A DNA stretch of 64,000 bases. Source: Haloferula helveola (lineage in GTDB: Bacteria; Verrucomicrobiota; Verrucomicrobiia; Verrucomicrobiales; Akkermansiaceae). Below, piece by piece: positions 38,003 through 47,148 of the stretch (its first letter is position 1; every line of letters starts with the position of its first letter). The notes under the pieces are model-generated. The model searched no databases, was not told where the DNA came from, and worked only from the letters and a program-made list of their open reading frames with translations. The position numbers were made by a program, and so were the translations under genes. The DNA lies in contig NZ_AP024702.1 in NCBI RefSeq assembly GCF_037076345.1, forward strand, positions 310,001-374,000. Direction: 5' to 3'.

Positions 38003-39184
38003 TCACGGGATCTCCCACTTGTAGGGAGCCTTCGAGATCAGCTCGTTGCCGCCCGGGGTCACGTGGATCGTGTCCTCGATGCGGACGCCTCCGATGCCGC
38101 GATAGTAGAGACCTGGCTCGACCGTCACGACCATCCCCTTCTTGAAGCGCCACTTCGCACCGAGCCGCATGAACGGCGCTTCGTGGACCTCGAGGCCGAT
38201 TCCATGTCCGAGACCATGGAAGAATCCTTCCGGCTCGGTGGAGTTCTTGATCGTCTCGTAGCCCTCCTTGGCGAAGAACTGCTCGATCGCCTGCTGGACC
38301 TTACCTCCTGACACACCCGGCTTGATCATGTCGATACCCATTCCGTGGGCCTTCTTCACGGTCCGGACGAGCTTCTTCTGCGCGTCGCTCGCCTTTCCCT
38401 TCAGGAAAGTGCGGGTCATGTCGCCCCAGTAGCCGTCCTCGGTTCGCCGGGGGAAGATATCCACCACGATAAGCTCGTTGGGCCGGATCGGTCCGGAGCC
38501 GGCGTTGTGGCATTCGCAAGCCTGGTCGCCACCCGCCGCGATCGTGTGCTGGGCAATGGCGTCTTTCTCTAGCGCCGCCTGACTGATGAGTTCCCGCAGA
38601 CGCTCGGAGGTCAGCACCCGCCCTTGGTGGATCAGCTTGCCGCGTTTGACTTTCGATTCGGCCAGCGTCTTGGCGACGATCCGGAAACCGGCGGCGCTGG
38701 CATCGTTGCCCTTGCGCAATGCCTCGACCTCTTCCGCGGTCTTCTGGACACGCTCCGGAAACAGGCCGCCGTTTTCATCCGGAGTAATTTTGAGTCCGGC
38801 CTCGCTCAGTGCGAAAGCCAGCCCTGCGGGGAACCGGTGGCTCACCCGGAACTCGTTCACACCATAGACTTTGGCGAGGTGACGCACGATCTGCGTCTCG
38901 TCCGGCTTCTTACCCTTCGGCAGCTTGAACCGCTTGGCGGCCTCGCTTTCGACTTCGGGCAGGAGGAGCACTTCATCGAATGCCGACTCATCCTGCATTC
39001 GGCCGTACTCCATACTGCTGGAGAGGCCGACCTTGCGACCGTCGACACCGAAGGCAAGATAGGGATCGAATGCGGAGAAGCGGCTGAAGTACAGCATGTC
39101 CGGATCGCTCGCATCCGCATGGAAAAGGATAGAACTCGTCTCCGCCGCGCTGCCGTTTGCGGCGCCTTTTTTTCGGTTCAACAT
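38003..39184 (-). CDS. M24-family metallopeptidase (Xaa-Pro aminopeptidase type)
   Basis: 393 codons from ATG 39184 (MLNRKKGAANG); an upstream in-frame start exists but adds no recognisable sequence. No signal peptide is visible, so it is probably cytoplasmic. All five metal ligands of the pita-bread fold can be assigned: Asp242 (IVVDIFP), Asp255 (YWGDMTRTF), His327 (FHGLGHGIGLEVHE), Glu356 (VTVEPGLY) and Glu370 (GGVRIEDTIHV). The N-terminal creatinase-like domain contains YFSRFSAFDPYLAF. It would remove an N-terminal residue before proline; substrate otherwise open. Convergent with the rhamnosidase. Confidence 0.9.
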   Translation of the reverse strand: MLNRKKGAANGSAAETSSILFHADASDPDMLYFSRFSAFDPYLAFGVDGRKVGLSSSMEYGRMQDESAFDEVLLLPEVESEAAKRFKLPKGKKPDETQIVRHLAKVYGVNEFRVSHRFPAGLAFALSEAGLKITPDENGGLFPERVQKTAEEVEALRKGNDASAAGFRIVAKTLAESKVKRGKLIHQGRVLTSERLRELISQAALEKDAIAQHTIAAGGDQACECHNAGSGPIRPNELIVVDIFPRRTEDGYWGDMTRTFLKGKASDAQKKLVRTVKKAHGMGIDMIKPGVSGGKVQQAIEQFFAKEGYETIKNSTEPEGFFHGLGHGIGLEVHEAPFMRLGAKWRFKKGMVVTVEPGLYYRGIGGVRIEDTIHVTPGGNELISKAPYKWEIP

Positions 39185-39443
39185 GGATTTGGAGGGGTGC
39201 GACCCATTGCGGGTCGCGGGGATACTGACCACAACGGCACCCGCATGGCCATCTGTCTTTGAACTGCAAACCCTTGGAATATCGGAATATCAGGCGATCT
39301 AACCACTGAACTCATCTTTTCCGCAGGCACGCCATGATCTTCTGCAACCCTCCGCACGACAACGAAATCAGAGTCGTTCCATGCGGCTTTTTGACGCGTA
39401 TTTGCGGACCCGGAACAGACGAGAAAATGCGCCTTGAGACCAC

Positions 39444-40361
39444 CTATTTGCTATCTTCACCAAGCAGCGGAACCCCGTAGAAACCAGCGGCATTGCTCCC
39501 CATGACTTTGGCAAGGACCCCGTCACCCTTATCCCGGAAGTAGCTGCGGGTCAGATCCAATACCGATGCGTAATCGCCCGTGCGCCGCGTGACCGGCCAA
39601 TCACTTCCGTAGATCAAACGGTCCTCTCCAAAGCAGTCCCATGCCAGATCGAGGATCTCCCTGTAGGCGGACAGAACTTTAGGCGCCGGCGGACTCTGAA
39701 ATCGGCCATAGAGGGCGGAGACCTTGCAGCGCACGTTCGGGCACTTGGCCACCTTGCGGAACTCGGCAACCCACGCCGGATCGAGCGGCTCGCCGTCGAG
39801 CACCACGTTGCCGAAGTGATCGATGATGATCTTCAGCTCCGGCACTGCCGTGGCGATCTCCTTCACGTCTTCGAGATCATATTTGCCGACAAGGAAGTCC
39901 ACCGTTCGCCCACGCTCGGCGGTCAGCTTCAGGTCACGGTAGAACGCTTCGTCGAGATCTTCCCGGAGGCGACCGGAAAGCCGGTAGCCGACGTAGCGCG
40001 GATCCTCGCAGAGCTTATCGAACAGAGGGCGGAATTCATCGCTGCCGATCACTTCCGACAGATTCCCGACCACGCCGCGGAACAACGACCTGTTCTTCGC
40101 GGTGACATCGAGATTCCACTGGTTGTCCGGAAGACTCTGACCTGCCTGCACGACCACCACCCCGCCGACGCCATTCTCCTTCGCCAGCTTCTCGAAATCC
40201 GCAGGCGTATACGAACGGCGAAGCACCTTGTCGTCCTCCTTGATCCAATAGATCCCCTCCGGCCTCGACAGATCCCACAGGTGCACGTGGGTGTCGATGA
40301 CTTCGGCCCGGACCATGAGACCGATCAACCAAAGCGCCGATCCGATTCGGAGAGCATTCAT
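39444..40361 (-). CDS. Amidohydrolase-2 family metal-dependent hydrolase, exported
   Basis: 305 codons from ATG 40361, with a short signal-like N-terminus (ALWLIGLMVRA). TIM-barrel amidohydrolase-2 features: metal-binding HxH at His25/His27 in IDTHVHLWD, the GGVVVVQAGQS strand, LKIIIDHFGN, and the terminal LIYGSDWPV containing the conserved Asp. The DTHxHLW start and YGSDWP end are typical of L-fucono-1,5-lactonase and related lactonases, so a sugar-lactone hydrolase is a reasonable guess. Signal-bearing members are common in PVC genomes. It is 51 bases downstream of the gene at 40413 on the same strand. Confidence 0.85.
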   Translation of the reverse strand: MNALRIGSALWLIGLMVRAEVIDTHVHLWDLSRPEGIYWIKEDDKVLRRSYTPADFEKLAKENGVGGVVVVQAGQSLPDNQWNLDVTAKNRSLFRGVVGNLSEVIGSDEFRPLFDKLCEDPRYVGYRLSGRLREDLDEAFYRDLKLTAERGRTVDFLVGKYDLEDVKEIATAVPELKIIIDHFGNVVLDGEPLDPAWVAEFRKVAKCPNVRCKVSALYGRFQSPPAPKVLSAYREILDLAWDCFGEDRLIYGSDWPVTRRTGDYASVLDLTRSYFRDKGDGVLAKVMGSNAAGFYGVPLLGEDSK

Positions 40362-40412
40362 ACTCCCACTACGCATCACGCTGGCCTGCCTTCGCAACAC
40401 GTTTGCCAGGGA

Positions 40413-41111
40413 TCACTCGAGGTAATCGCGGATCGAATGGAGCCTCAACTTCCTCGACGACGGATCGTGATACACGAAGAGCATCGCCCGGGTGTATTCG
40501 CTCACCGGCCACGTCGAACTGAAGAAAGGCACGGGCTTTTCTTCCTGCTCGTAGAACAGGGATGCGTGGCACAGGCGCCCGTTGCCCTTGTCCGCCTTAG
40601 GCTCGACGATCGCGTGTTCGCCAGGGCGAAGGGCGAACTTCCTAGTGCCGACCACGCCGCCGATACGCACGCCGGCGGCGTTCACAAACAGCATCTCGCC
40701 GCCACCGAAGCCGTTGGCTCCATCCTCGATTGCAACCATCTCGAAACCGTCGGAGTTATCCGCCCCCTTCTTCACGATCAGGACCAATTGCTTGGAAGCT
40801 GACAGCGCGGTGGCTTTCCCCAGCACCTTGAACACCGGTTCGTCATCTTCGTTGAGCGTCGTCTCGCCGATGACCCACGCGGATTGCGCGGGAACGGAGT
40901 AGGTCTTCGACAACTCGTTGCTGAACACCTCCAGTTCCTCCGTCTTCCCCTCCCCGATCAACAGCTCGACCTTCAGCGGCTCGACCGACTTAGGGAAGCA
41001 TACGAAGCGGAGGCTGACCTTCGACACATCCTGTGAGAACGCGAAAGGCGCAGCGGCACAGAAGACGGCACCAAGGACGGCGAGTCGCGAAATCAGATTC
41101 ATGACGATCAT
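40413..41111 (-). CDS. Exported hypothetical protein paired with the Verru_Chthon-type protein
   Basis: 232 codons. Signal peptide LAVLGAVFCAAAPFAFSQ, then an all-beta protein (VSLRFVCFPKSVEPLKVELLIGEGK, WVIGETTLNED, LRPGEHAIVEPK). I do not recognise a named family. Its ATG overlaps the stop of the upstream gene (TGATG), so the two are translated together and their products probably work in the same place. A second start three codons later is possible. The C-terminal half (FFSSTWPVSEYTRAMLFVYHD) has no motif I can assign. Confidence 0.8.
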   Translation of the reverse strand: MIVMNLISRLAVLGAVFCAAAPFAFSQDVSKVSLRFVCFPKSVEPLKVELLIGEGKTEELEVFSNELSKTYSVPAQSAWVIGETTLNEDDEPVFKVLGKATALSASKQLVLIVKKGADNSDGFEMVAIEDGANGFGGGEMLFVNAAGVRIGGVVGTRKFALRPGEHAIVEPKADKGNGRLCHASLFYEQEEKPVPFFSSTWPVSEYTRAMLFVYHDPSSRKLRLHSIRDYLE

Positions 41112-44100
41112 CAGATTTCCGAAGGCGTCAGCCAGCGGAAGGAAACGAGTTCGAACTTCCTGCCGAACTGCCGGTTGGCCTCCACGGCCAGCTCGGCCTG
41201 TTCCGTTTCGGGTTGATCCTCGGCATCAAGATACTCGGGCAACCGCTGCACGACGGCCTCGCACCATGCGCGGGCCTGAACCTTGCCGCTCGGGTCACGG
41301 GAGTCGCCATAGGTCCGGATCACGAAGGTGTCACCACGAGGCGTCAGCTGGGCACCCAGATGACGGAGCACGTCGGCTTGGTCGACATAGGCGGCACTTC
41401 CATATGCCACCGGCCCCTCAAGCGCTTCACGGAAGGCCGGGGTCATGCCACCGGTCTCAAGTTCCCGTTTCTGGTTCCGGAACCCTTGGTTGATCGAAAC
41501 CTTCGGGTCGTCGAGAGCGGCCTGCAGCGCACCCTTGGCGGAGAGTTCCCCGTTTCTGGAATCGAGGCGGCGGTTGACGAATTCGGACAACGAGAGGAAC
41601 GGGCCGCGTTCCCTCACCTGGCGGACCATCGCCTCGGCCAGTTCCTCGATCTCCTGATCGCTGAGCTCACGTGCCCCCAGCCATTGGTCCGGTTCGCTCG
41701 GATCATTCGGGCTGCGGTCGATCGGCCGACCTGCCGGGACATTGAATCCGTTGACCGGGGTCCCGTCACTGGTGCTCGTCTCCTCGAGTTCGGTGCCTCC
41801 GTTCATCGAGCCTTCCTTATCGAGATACGCGACCGGTTTCCCGCGCAGGCTCGAAAGGAACACCTTCCATGCGTCCACCGAGGTGGAGTTCACATTGAAC
41901 GCCCCCTCGACAATCAGGTGCGCGGCGATCCTGTCCGCCAATCCTCCGCGCCATTGCTCGTCGGTCCTGAAAAGATCGGTAAGACCGTTGGGACTCAGGC
42001 CTCCGATGTACGGGACCATGCGGCGATTGGGCAGCGGCTCTTCTCCGAAGAAAAACTCCGACGCGATTCTCTCGGCGGGCTTGTTGGCACGCGTCTGGAA
42101 CACCTTGGCACTCGCGCTTTCGGGAGTGATCGACGAGAAGAAATAGTCATCCCAGAGCGCCTTGTTCGCGAGATACGAGTGGTCGGCGAGGGTCACGCGA
42201 CTCGCGCCATTGTCGGCATTGAAGGTTCGCTGGAAGTCGCTCACGAACGCACGGTCGGCCGGAATCAGCGGGTGGGCGTAGGAGTTGCCGATCGCCTGCA
42301 ACGTATGCGGGAACAGACCGGCCTGACCGGTGGCGGTGACATTCTGGTTGAGGTGCTTCCCTCCGACTTCGTCCCGCGCGATGCTGAATCCGCCGAGGTG
42401 CGCATGACTCAGGGCCGCGATCGAGATCGGCGGAACGAGCGGCACCTCCTGCTGGACCACATTCGTGACGCCCGATTCCGGCGTGTAACCGCCGCCATAG
42501 TAGCCCTGGTCATCGACGCTGACCTGCACCGGAGCCTCGAACACGTCGTTGATTTCCTCGACCCACCAGTTCCAGCCAACGTTGTAGAGGGCGTTGCCCG
42601 AGTGATCGTCGATGAATGGAGCGGAAAGCGCACTCGAGTGAAGGAAAGGCCGGCTGGCGAACTTCCGGCCACCGGCGACTCCCCCGTTCGAACCCTCGCT
42701 GGTTTCGGTTCCCGCCATCAGGGAGAATTGCATGAACGGCCAGCCCTCCTTGCGGTCGGAGCGGGCAATGATGTTCGATCCGCTGCGCGAGGCGGCAGTG
42801 ATCGTCGCACTCCCGCGCGGAAATCCCTTGCCGATCAGCGTCTCGTTGAAGCCGACCTGCTGCCCCCCGCCACCATTGCGCGAGTTGAACTGGTAGTTGC
42901 GGCGCCACCACGTTCCGCCACCGGCGTAGCTCTGGTGGTTGGTCTGGATGAAGTGGAAGAAGAAGGCCGCTCCTTTCGATCCGTCGCCATTCGGAAGTTG
43001 CGAGTTGTCGCCGGTAATCTCGAAGGAGATCCGGTCGCCGGAACTGAACGGTAACTTGCTATCGATCACGCTGACCCCGGTATCCGGCGCAGCCGAACGG
43101 TTGAAGAACATGAACGACTCGGGATCCCAGCCCGGCGCGGCCTCGTGACCTTCGTAGTACTTGTCCGTCTTGAAGAGGAACTCGTCCTTGAACATGTTGA
43201 TGTGCCCGTCGCCGTTCTTCTTCATACCGCTGACGTCCCCGCTGAAGGGCAACGAGAAGGTCTTCACCTCGCCGGGTTCGAAACGGATCGGACGTTTGCC
43301 CGAGAAGTACATGTTGAAGATGTGGGCCTTGCCGCCGCCGTCGCCGCAGGCCAGCCACGACATGTTCTGCGGCTTGCTCCACGGGTCACCGTTCTTCCTG
43401 AACTTGATCCGGATCGGCAGATTGCCCATGCGCGTCATCTGGGCGTAGAGGTTGGGATCCGACGCGCAGCGCATGACCAACGGAACATTGGTCGGATTCC
43501 AGAGCGTGATCGCCGGCGTGATCCCGATGCGCAACAGGTGGCTGTCCGGATTGGGATTCGCCCGGGTCGGCTTGGGCTTCGGGTTGATCTCCTCGGCGAA
43601 GAGACTCAACAGGAACTGGACTTTGATCGGAACCGGCTGGCGGTAGAGATTGGTGTAGGCCTTGAGATACTTCTTCTGTCCCTCGGGATTCTTTTCCCCG
43701 AAGTCGGTCGAGACGACCTGATAGCCGTCGCTCATCAGATTCGACGAGTAGAGCAACCCCTCGTTCCAACCATCGCGGTAGGAATCATAGAGCTGGTAGT
43801 AAGCCGCAAGGTCGTGGATCGGCACGCACTCCTGGTTGTCGGGGCCACCCATCCACTGGTCCTTGGTGTTGAACTTGTAGAGCATGAAATCATCGCCCGT
43901 CTCGCGCGGCATGCCGCTCCGGTCGTCCGCGATCGGCCGCTCCAGCAGCGTGCTGAGATCGCGCTTGAGACCGCCCTCCCGAACGTCCGCGAGCACGCTG
44001 TAGGAATAGGGTGTCACCGAATGGAATCCCTCCGACGGGGCCCCGGCGGCACCATCGACGAGATCCATCGTCTGCAGCGATGGCAGACTTCCGAGCTGAA

Positions 44101-44938
44101 CCTCACCCTCGGCGGTCACTCCTTCGAGACCGTCAACCGCCTTGGTCCCGGTGGAACCCGCCGCCTGCTGGCGGAACAACCGCTCGGCAAGTGTGGGGGC
44201 CTTCGGATCCGTCTCAAAACGGTCGTCCATCACCCGCGCCTTCTGACTTTCGTCGCCAACCCACCATGCGTAGCTCCCGGTATCCGTTTCGATCAACCTC
44301 GCACTGACGAAGTCCAGCGGATCGGAGTTATCGCCCAATGACCCCTCGCCCACAAGCAAGGCAGCTTCGGTGTCTTCTTCGGGCAGCAACAGGCCGTCGA
44401 GATCGATGTTCTCCGCGGAGGCGAGATCCTCGAGTTCGCCGGGCGTGAGAGACAGCAGCCAAGAATGGAAGTGATCCTCGCGGTGCTTGTCGTAGGTCGG
44501 CTTCATGCCGCCGATGCCGCGACCGTCAATCGTGGCGTGATAGCTGATGCCGTCGACGGCCGAGGTGTCGCTCTGCCCTGCCTTCCAGGAGCTCCAGACT
44601 CCGGTCCAATGGGGATTGGGAACCGCTCCATCACCTGAGTCCGCGCTCGCCAGAATTGACGCGTTAGCGGAAACGCGTTGGTCGGGCCCCAAGGCCTCCT
44701 GCAGTTGACCAAGAGCCATCATCATCGCCATCCGGGCATTCGCCCGCGCCTCGCCTTGGGCGGTCGCGCGGCTTGAGGAACTGACCGTGATCGAGGCGAG
44801 ACCGAGCAGGCCGACTGCTACCAGTGCAATCAGGACCATCATGCTGACGGTCACGACCAGCGCGAAACCTGCATCCCGCTTGCGGCAAAGATGTATGGTT
44901 TGAGAGATTCGGGGTCGGATGCGTGAAGAAAATCTCAT
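41111..44938 (-). CDS. Verru_Chthon cassette protein A-like, pilin-like N-terminus
   Basis: 1275 codons from ATG 44938; AAGG lies about 11 bases ahead, and a GTG four codons upstream is the alternative. The N-terminus is type-IV-pilin-like: basic leader ending in KRDAG, then FALVVTVSMMVLIALVAVGLLGL, and RANARMAMMMALGQLQEALG as the helix continuation. The rest is a large mixed region (for example WWVGDESQKARVMDD, ALSHAHLGGFSIARDE, GAFNVNSTSVDAWKVFLSSLRG) with the GAFNVNSTS block and SLSEFVNRRL region that I associate with TIGR02600, Verru_Chthon cassette protein A. Such proteins occur in multi-gene cassettes with other pilin-like proteins of unknown role; here only A is present. Confidence 0.8.
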   Translation of the reverse strand: MRFSSRIRPRISQTIHLCRKRDAGFALVVTVSMMVLIALVAVGLLGLASITVSSSSRATAQGEARANARMAMMMALGQLQEALGPDQRVSANASILASADSGDGAVPNPHWTGVWSSWKAGQSDTSAVDGISYHATIDGRGIGGMKPTYDKHREDHFHSWLLSLTPGELEDLASAENIDLDGLLLPEEDTEAALLVGEGSLGDNSDPLDFVSARLIETDTGSYAWWVGDESQKARVMDDRFETDPKAPTLAERLFRQQAAGSTGTKAVDGLEGVTAEGEVQLGSLPSLQTMDLVDGAAGAPSEGFHSVTPYSYSVLADVREGGLKRDLSTLLERPIADDRSGMPRETGDDFMLYKFNTKDQWMGGPDNQECVPIHDLAAYYQLYDSYRDGWNEGLLYSSNLMSDGYQVVSTDFGEKNPEGQKKYLKAYTNLYRQPVPIKVQFLLSLFAEEINPKPKPTRANPNPDSHLLRIGITPAITLWNPTNVPLVMRCASDPNLYAQMTRMGNLPIRIKFRKNGDPWSKPQNMSWLACGDGGGKAHIFNMYFSGKRPIRFEPGEVKTFSLPFSGDVSGMKKNGDGHINMFKDEFLFKTDKYYEGHEAAPGWDPESFMFFNRSAAPDTGVSVIDSKLPFSSGDRISFEITGDNSQLPNGDGSKGAAFFFHFIQTNHQSYAGGGTWWRRNYQFNSRNGGGGQQVGFNETLIGKGFPRGSATITAASRSGSNIIARSDRKEGWPFMQFSLMAGTETSEGSNGGVAGGRKFASRPFLHSSALSAPFIDDHSGNALYNVGWNWWVEEINDVFEAPVQVSVDDQGYYGGGYTPESGVTNVVQQEVPLVPPISIAALSHAHLGGFSIARDEVGGKHLNQNVTATGQAGLFPHTLQAIGNSYAHPLIPADRAFVSDFQRTFNADNGASRVTLADHSYLANKALWDDYFFSSITPESASAKVFQTRANKPAERIASEFFFGEEPLPNRRMVPYIGGLSPNGLTDLFRTDEQWRGGLADRIAAHLIVEGAFNVNSTSVDAWKVFLSSLRGKPVAYLDKEGSMNGGTELEETSTSDGTPVNGFNVPAGRPIDRSPNDPSEPDQWLGARELSDQEIEELAEAMVRQVRERGPFLSLSEFVNRRLDSRNGELSAKGALQAALDDPKVSINQGFRNQKRELETGGMTPAFREALEGPVAYGSAAYVDQADVLRHLGAQLTPRGDTFVIRTYGDSRDPSGKVQARAWCEAVVQRLPEYLDAEDQPETEQAELAVEANRQFGRKFELVSFRWLTPSEI

Positions 44939-45191
44939 GGTCGTCACCACCTTGTATTCACGCTAAGAAACTACATTTCACCCCTCTCCGCATCCCAAAA
45001 AGGCCAACCACGGACTCCTATTCCCGCCTTTCATTCATCTTTTTGCGCCTACTCAATATCCGCATTTTAGCGACTCCCGGACGCATCGGCGCCTCTGAGG
45101 ATGAACATAACAGTCCCGCAATCAGGGACTCGCAGCCGCCAACCCCCAAATCACCAGCAAGATTACCCCGATTCGATCGGCGCGGAATTCC

Positions 45192-45209
45192 ACCCCTTTT
45201 CCAAGGGGT
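45192..45209. other. Perfect short hairpin in the gap after the C1B peptidase gene
   Basis: ACCCCTT-TTCC-AAGGGGT, a 7-base stem with a 4-base loop, 30 bases past the peptidase stop codon. It has no U-tract on the minus strand, so terminator status is uncertain. The rest of the 300-base gap (44939-45238) is comparatively AT-rich near the cassette-protein start and presumably carries its promoter; I see no gene in it. Confidence 0.3.
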
Positions 45210-45238
45210 CCCGCCTTCAGATCGCAGATCAGCAGGAA

Positions 45239-46678
45239 TCAGGCGAGAACTCCCGCGGCACCGGGATACCACGCCGGCAGAACGGTCGGAGTCTCCTCAA
45301 AGTAGGCGAGCACCTCATCCGGCACATGGCGCCGGTGGACGATCACCGTGTAAACGTGCTCGTCGAACCAGTCGTCGTGGAGACTCCAGAACCCCTCGTC
45401 TCCCTGCTCCTTGCCCCAGCTGTTTTCCACCAGCCACTTTTTCGGGCGACCTTCCGAGTCGAGATCGACACCCATCAGCGCCATCGCGTGATTCGACACA
45501 TCGGAGTGGAAGCGAGCGCGGTCAGCCTTGCTGAGCGTCAGGTCGATGCCGAACAGCGCCTCGTAGTCGAGCAGCTTGTCCTGCATGATTCCGAGCTCCC
45601 TCGACTGGTCGTAGCCCATGTTGACGGCGAACCAGAGAGGCTCATTGGCCTTGATCGAGCGGATCGACGCCTGCCGGATCACGTCCATGTCGACATTGAC
45701 GAACCCCATGTTCTCCGAGTCGACCATGTTGCGGGCCCGATCGAAGCGGTAGTGCCGGTTCAGTTCGTTCTTCGGATCGTTGTAGAGGCAAACGAAGTCG
45801 GACATCGCGCAACCGACATAGCGCTTCCGGAATGACTTCGGAGTGAAGGATTCGGACTCGCCGAGGGCGGGATCCGTCACGGTCCGCATCTCCGCCTCGG
45901 GATCCGAGCGGTCCGGCTTCGTCGTCCGACGGTAACGCCACTCGAACTCCGTCGGCGGCTCACCCAGATTGATCACGAGGAAGCGGTAAACCTCAGCGAG
46001 TGCCTCGGACTTGATGGCTCGCAGCTCGGCCATCGTTCCGCCATCGGCATGACGGTTGAGAAGCTTTGCCGAGTAGGTTCGGATCAACCGCTGCAGAACC
46101 AGATTCATGGTCGCGGTATTCGAGCTGCCGTGGGTCTCGGGCATCACACTGCTCGGAACGACTCCGTATTTCTCCACCAGTGCGGCGAGATAGTTCCACC
46201 ATCCGCCGTCTTCCATGCCCCAGCGGTTCAGAAGCTCCCAGTCCCGCTCAAGGTAGTCGATGTCCCGGAGGTCGATGACCGACTCGAGGAAAAGATTGGC
46301 CCGCTCCATCCGGTCCCAGAATTGGAGGAAGGCGACGGAGAACTCGAATTCCTCCATGCCGTGGTCGCGAATCACCTGCGGCCGGATCACGTTCAGCGCC
46401 GCGAACATCCAGCACCGGCCCGATTTCTTCTGGTTCGTCACGCCACGGCTTCTGATGCGGTGACTGAAGTGGTCGTCGACCTGGCTCAACGCCTGGCGGT
46501 TGAGGGCCAAGTCATCGATCGCGTTGTTGGTCACCGCGTTGTGCCGGAGACGGTCGGCCTCCACCATCCGGTAGCCGGCGCGAATCTCTTCGACGACCTC
46601 GGGGTCCAGGCTGCCCTCGCTGCTCGGGGCCGGGGCGTTCGCGGGTCTGCGGGCAAGGGCTGCTTCTTCAGGTGTCAT
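45239..46678 (-). CDS. C1B-family cysteine peptidase (bleomycin hydrolase / aminopeptidase C type)
   Basis: 479 codons, no signal peptide, so cytoplasmic. Papain-type catalytic set: Gln83 and Cys89 in TNQKKSGRCWMFAALN, His397 in SNHAMALMGVD, Asn419 in WLVENSWG. Length and the GRCWMFAALN/VENSWG motifs fit the PepC/bleomycin-hydrolase branch, which forms hexameric self-compartmentalised aminopeptidases. The C-terminal extension ends YPGAAGVLA; in this family the C-terminus reaches into the active-site cleft. Head-to-head with the XylR-like regulator across a 470-base gap. Confidence 0.92.
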   Translation of the reverse strand: MTPEEAALARRPANAPAPSSEGSLDPEVVEEIRAGYRMVEADRLRHNAVTNNAIDDLALNRQALSQVDDHFSHRIRSRGVTNQKKSGRCWMFAALNVIRPQVIRDHGMEEFEFSVAFLQFWDRMERANLFLESVIDLRDIDYLERDWELLNRWGMEDGGWWNYLAALVEKYGVVPSSVMPETHGSSNTATMNLVLQRLIRTYSAKLLNRHADGGTMAELRAIKSEALAEVYRFLVINLGEPPTEFEWRYRRTTKPDRSDPEAEMRTVTDPALGESESFTPKSFRKRYVGCAMSDFVCLYNDPKNELNRHYRFDRARNMVDSENMGFVNVDMDVIRQASIRSIKANEPLWFAVNMGYDQSRELGIMQDKLLDYEALFGIDLTLSKADRARFHSDVSNHAMALMGVDLDSEGRPKKWLVENSWGKEQGDEGFWSLHDDWFDEHVYTVIVHRRHVPDEVLAYFEETPTVLPAWYPGAAGVLA

Positions 46679-47148
46679 TGCGACCTAAGATGAATGCTGG
46701 AATCTGACAGGTCGCAGCAAGTCCGCTCAAGACCCATGATGCGACAAAGGAGTTCGTTTTTCCGACACGTCCCCGATCCCTACCTTGGTTTATTCGGGAT
46801 GATACAAGACTTGTCAGAGGCCATTAAAGCTCTATCTGGAGAGCCATCGGAACCATCCATTTCATTCTCGGATTTCCGGCTTTCTCTCGCATCTGCACGC
46901 CCACACCCATCCACCAAAGACATTGGTGTTCATAAGGTTTCATAAGCGCTGGAGCCACGTTTCGGGACCATCTCCGCCGCAGGATCCGAACCGAAAAGCG
47001 GGCAAAAATCGTCTTTGGAATCACTCAATTCGGTCCTGATCATTCCATATGCGCGCTTAGCTCGCTTTTTTACGTCAATCCGACCTTGTGCTCCCCCAAT
47101 TGCTGGGCAACGATGCCCCCCAGCGCCCCGGAAAACCATGGCCCGGGC
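46679..47148. other. 470-base non-coding gap between divergent genes
   Basis: No convincing gene lies here; a short plus-strand open frame at 46694-46945 has no recognisable features. The stretch is AT-richer than its surroundings and must hold the promoters of the peptidase (minus) and the AraC-type regulator (plus). A perfect palindrome ACAAG-A-CTTGT sits at 46804-46814 and may be an operator. Confidence 0.45.

Noticed and set aside
45105-45130. AGTCCC/GGGACT hairpin near the Verru_Chthon gene
   Set aside because: Six-base arms with no T-tract and no conserved position; chance occurrence is likely.
46694-46945. Short 83-codon plus-strand open frame in the peptidase/regulator gap
   Set aside because: No ribosome binding site, signal or homology-like motif; it lies in a region expected to hold two promoters.
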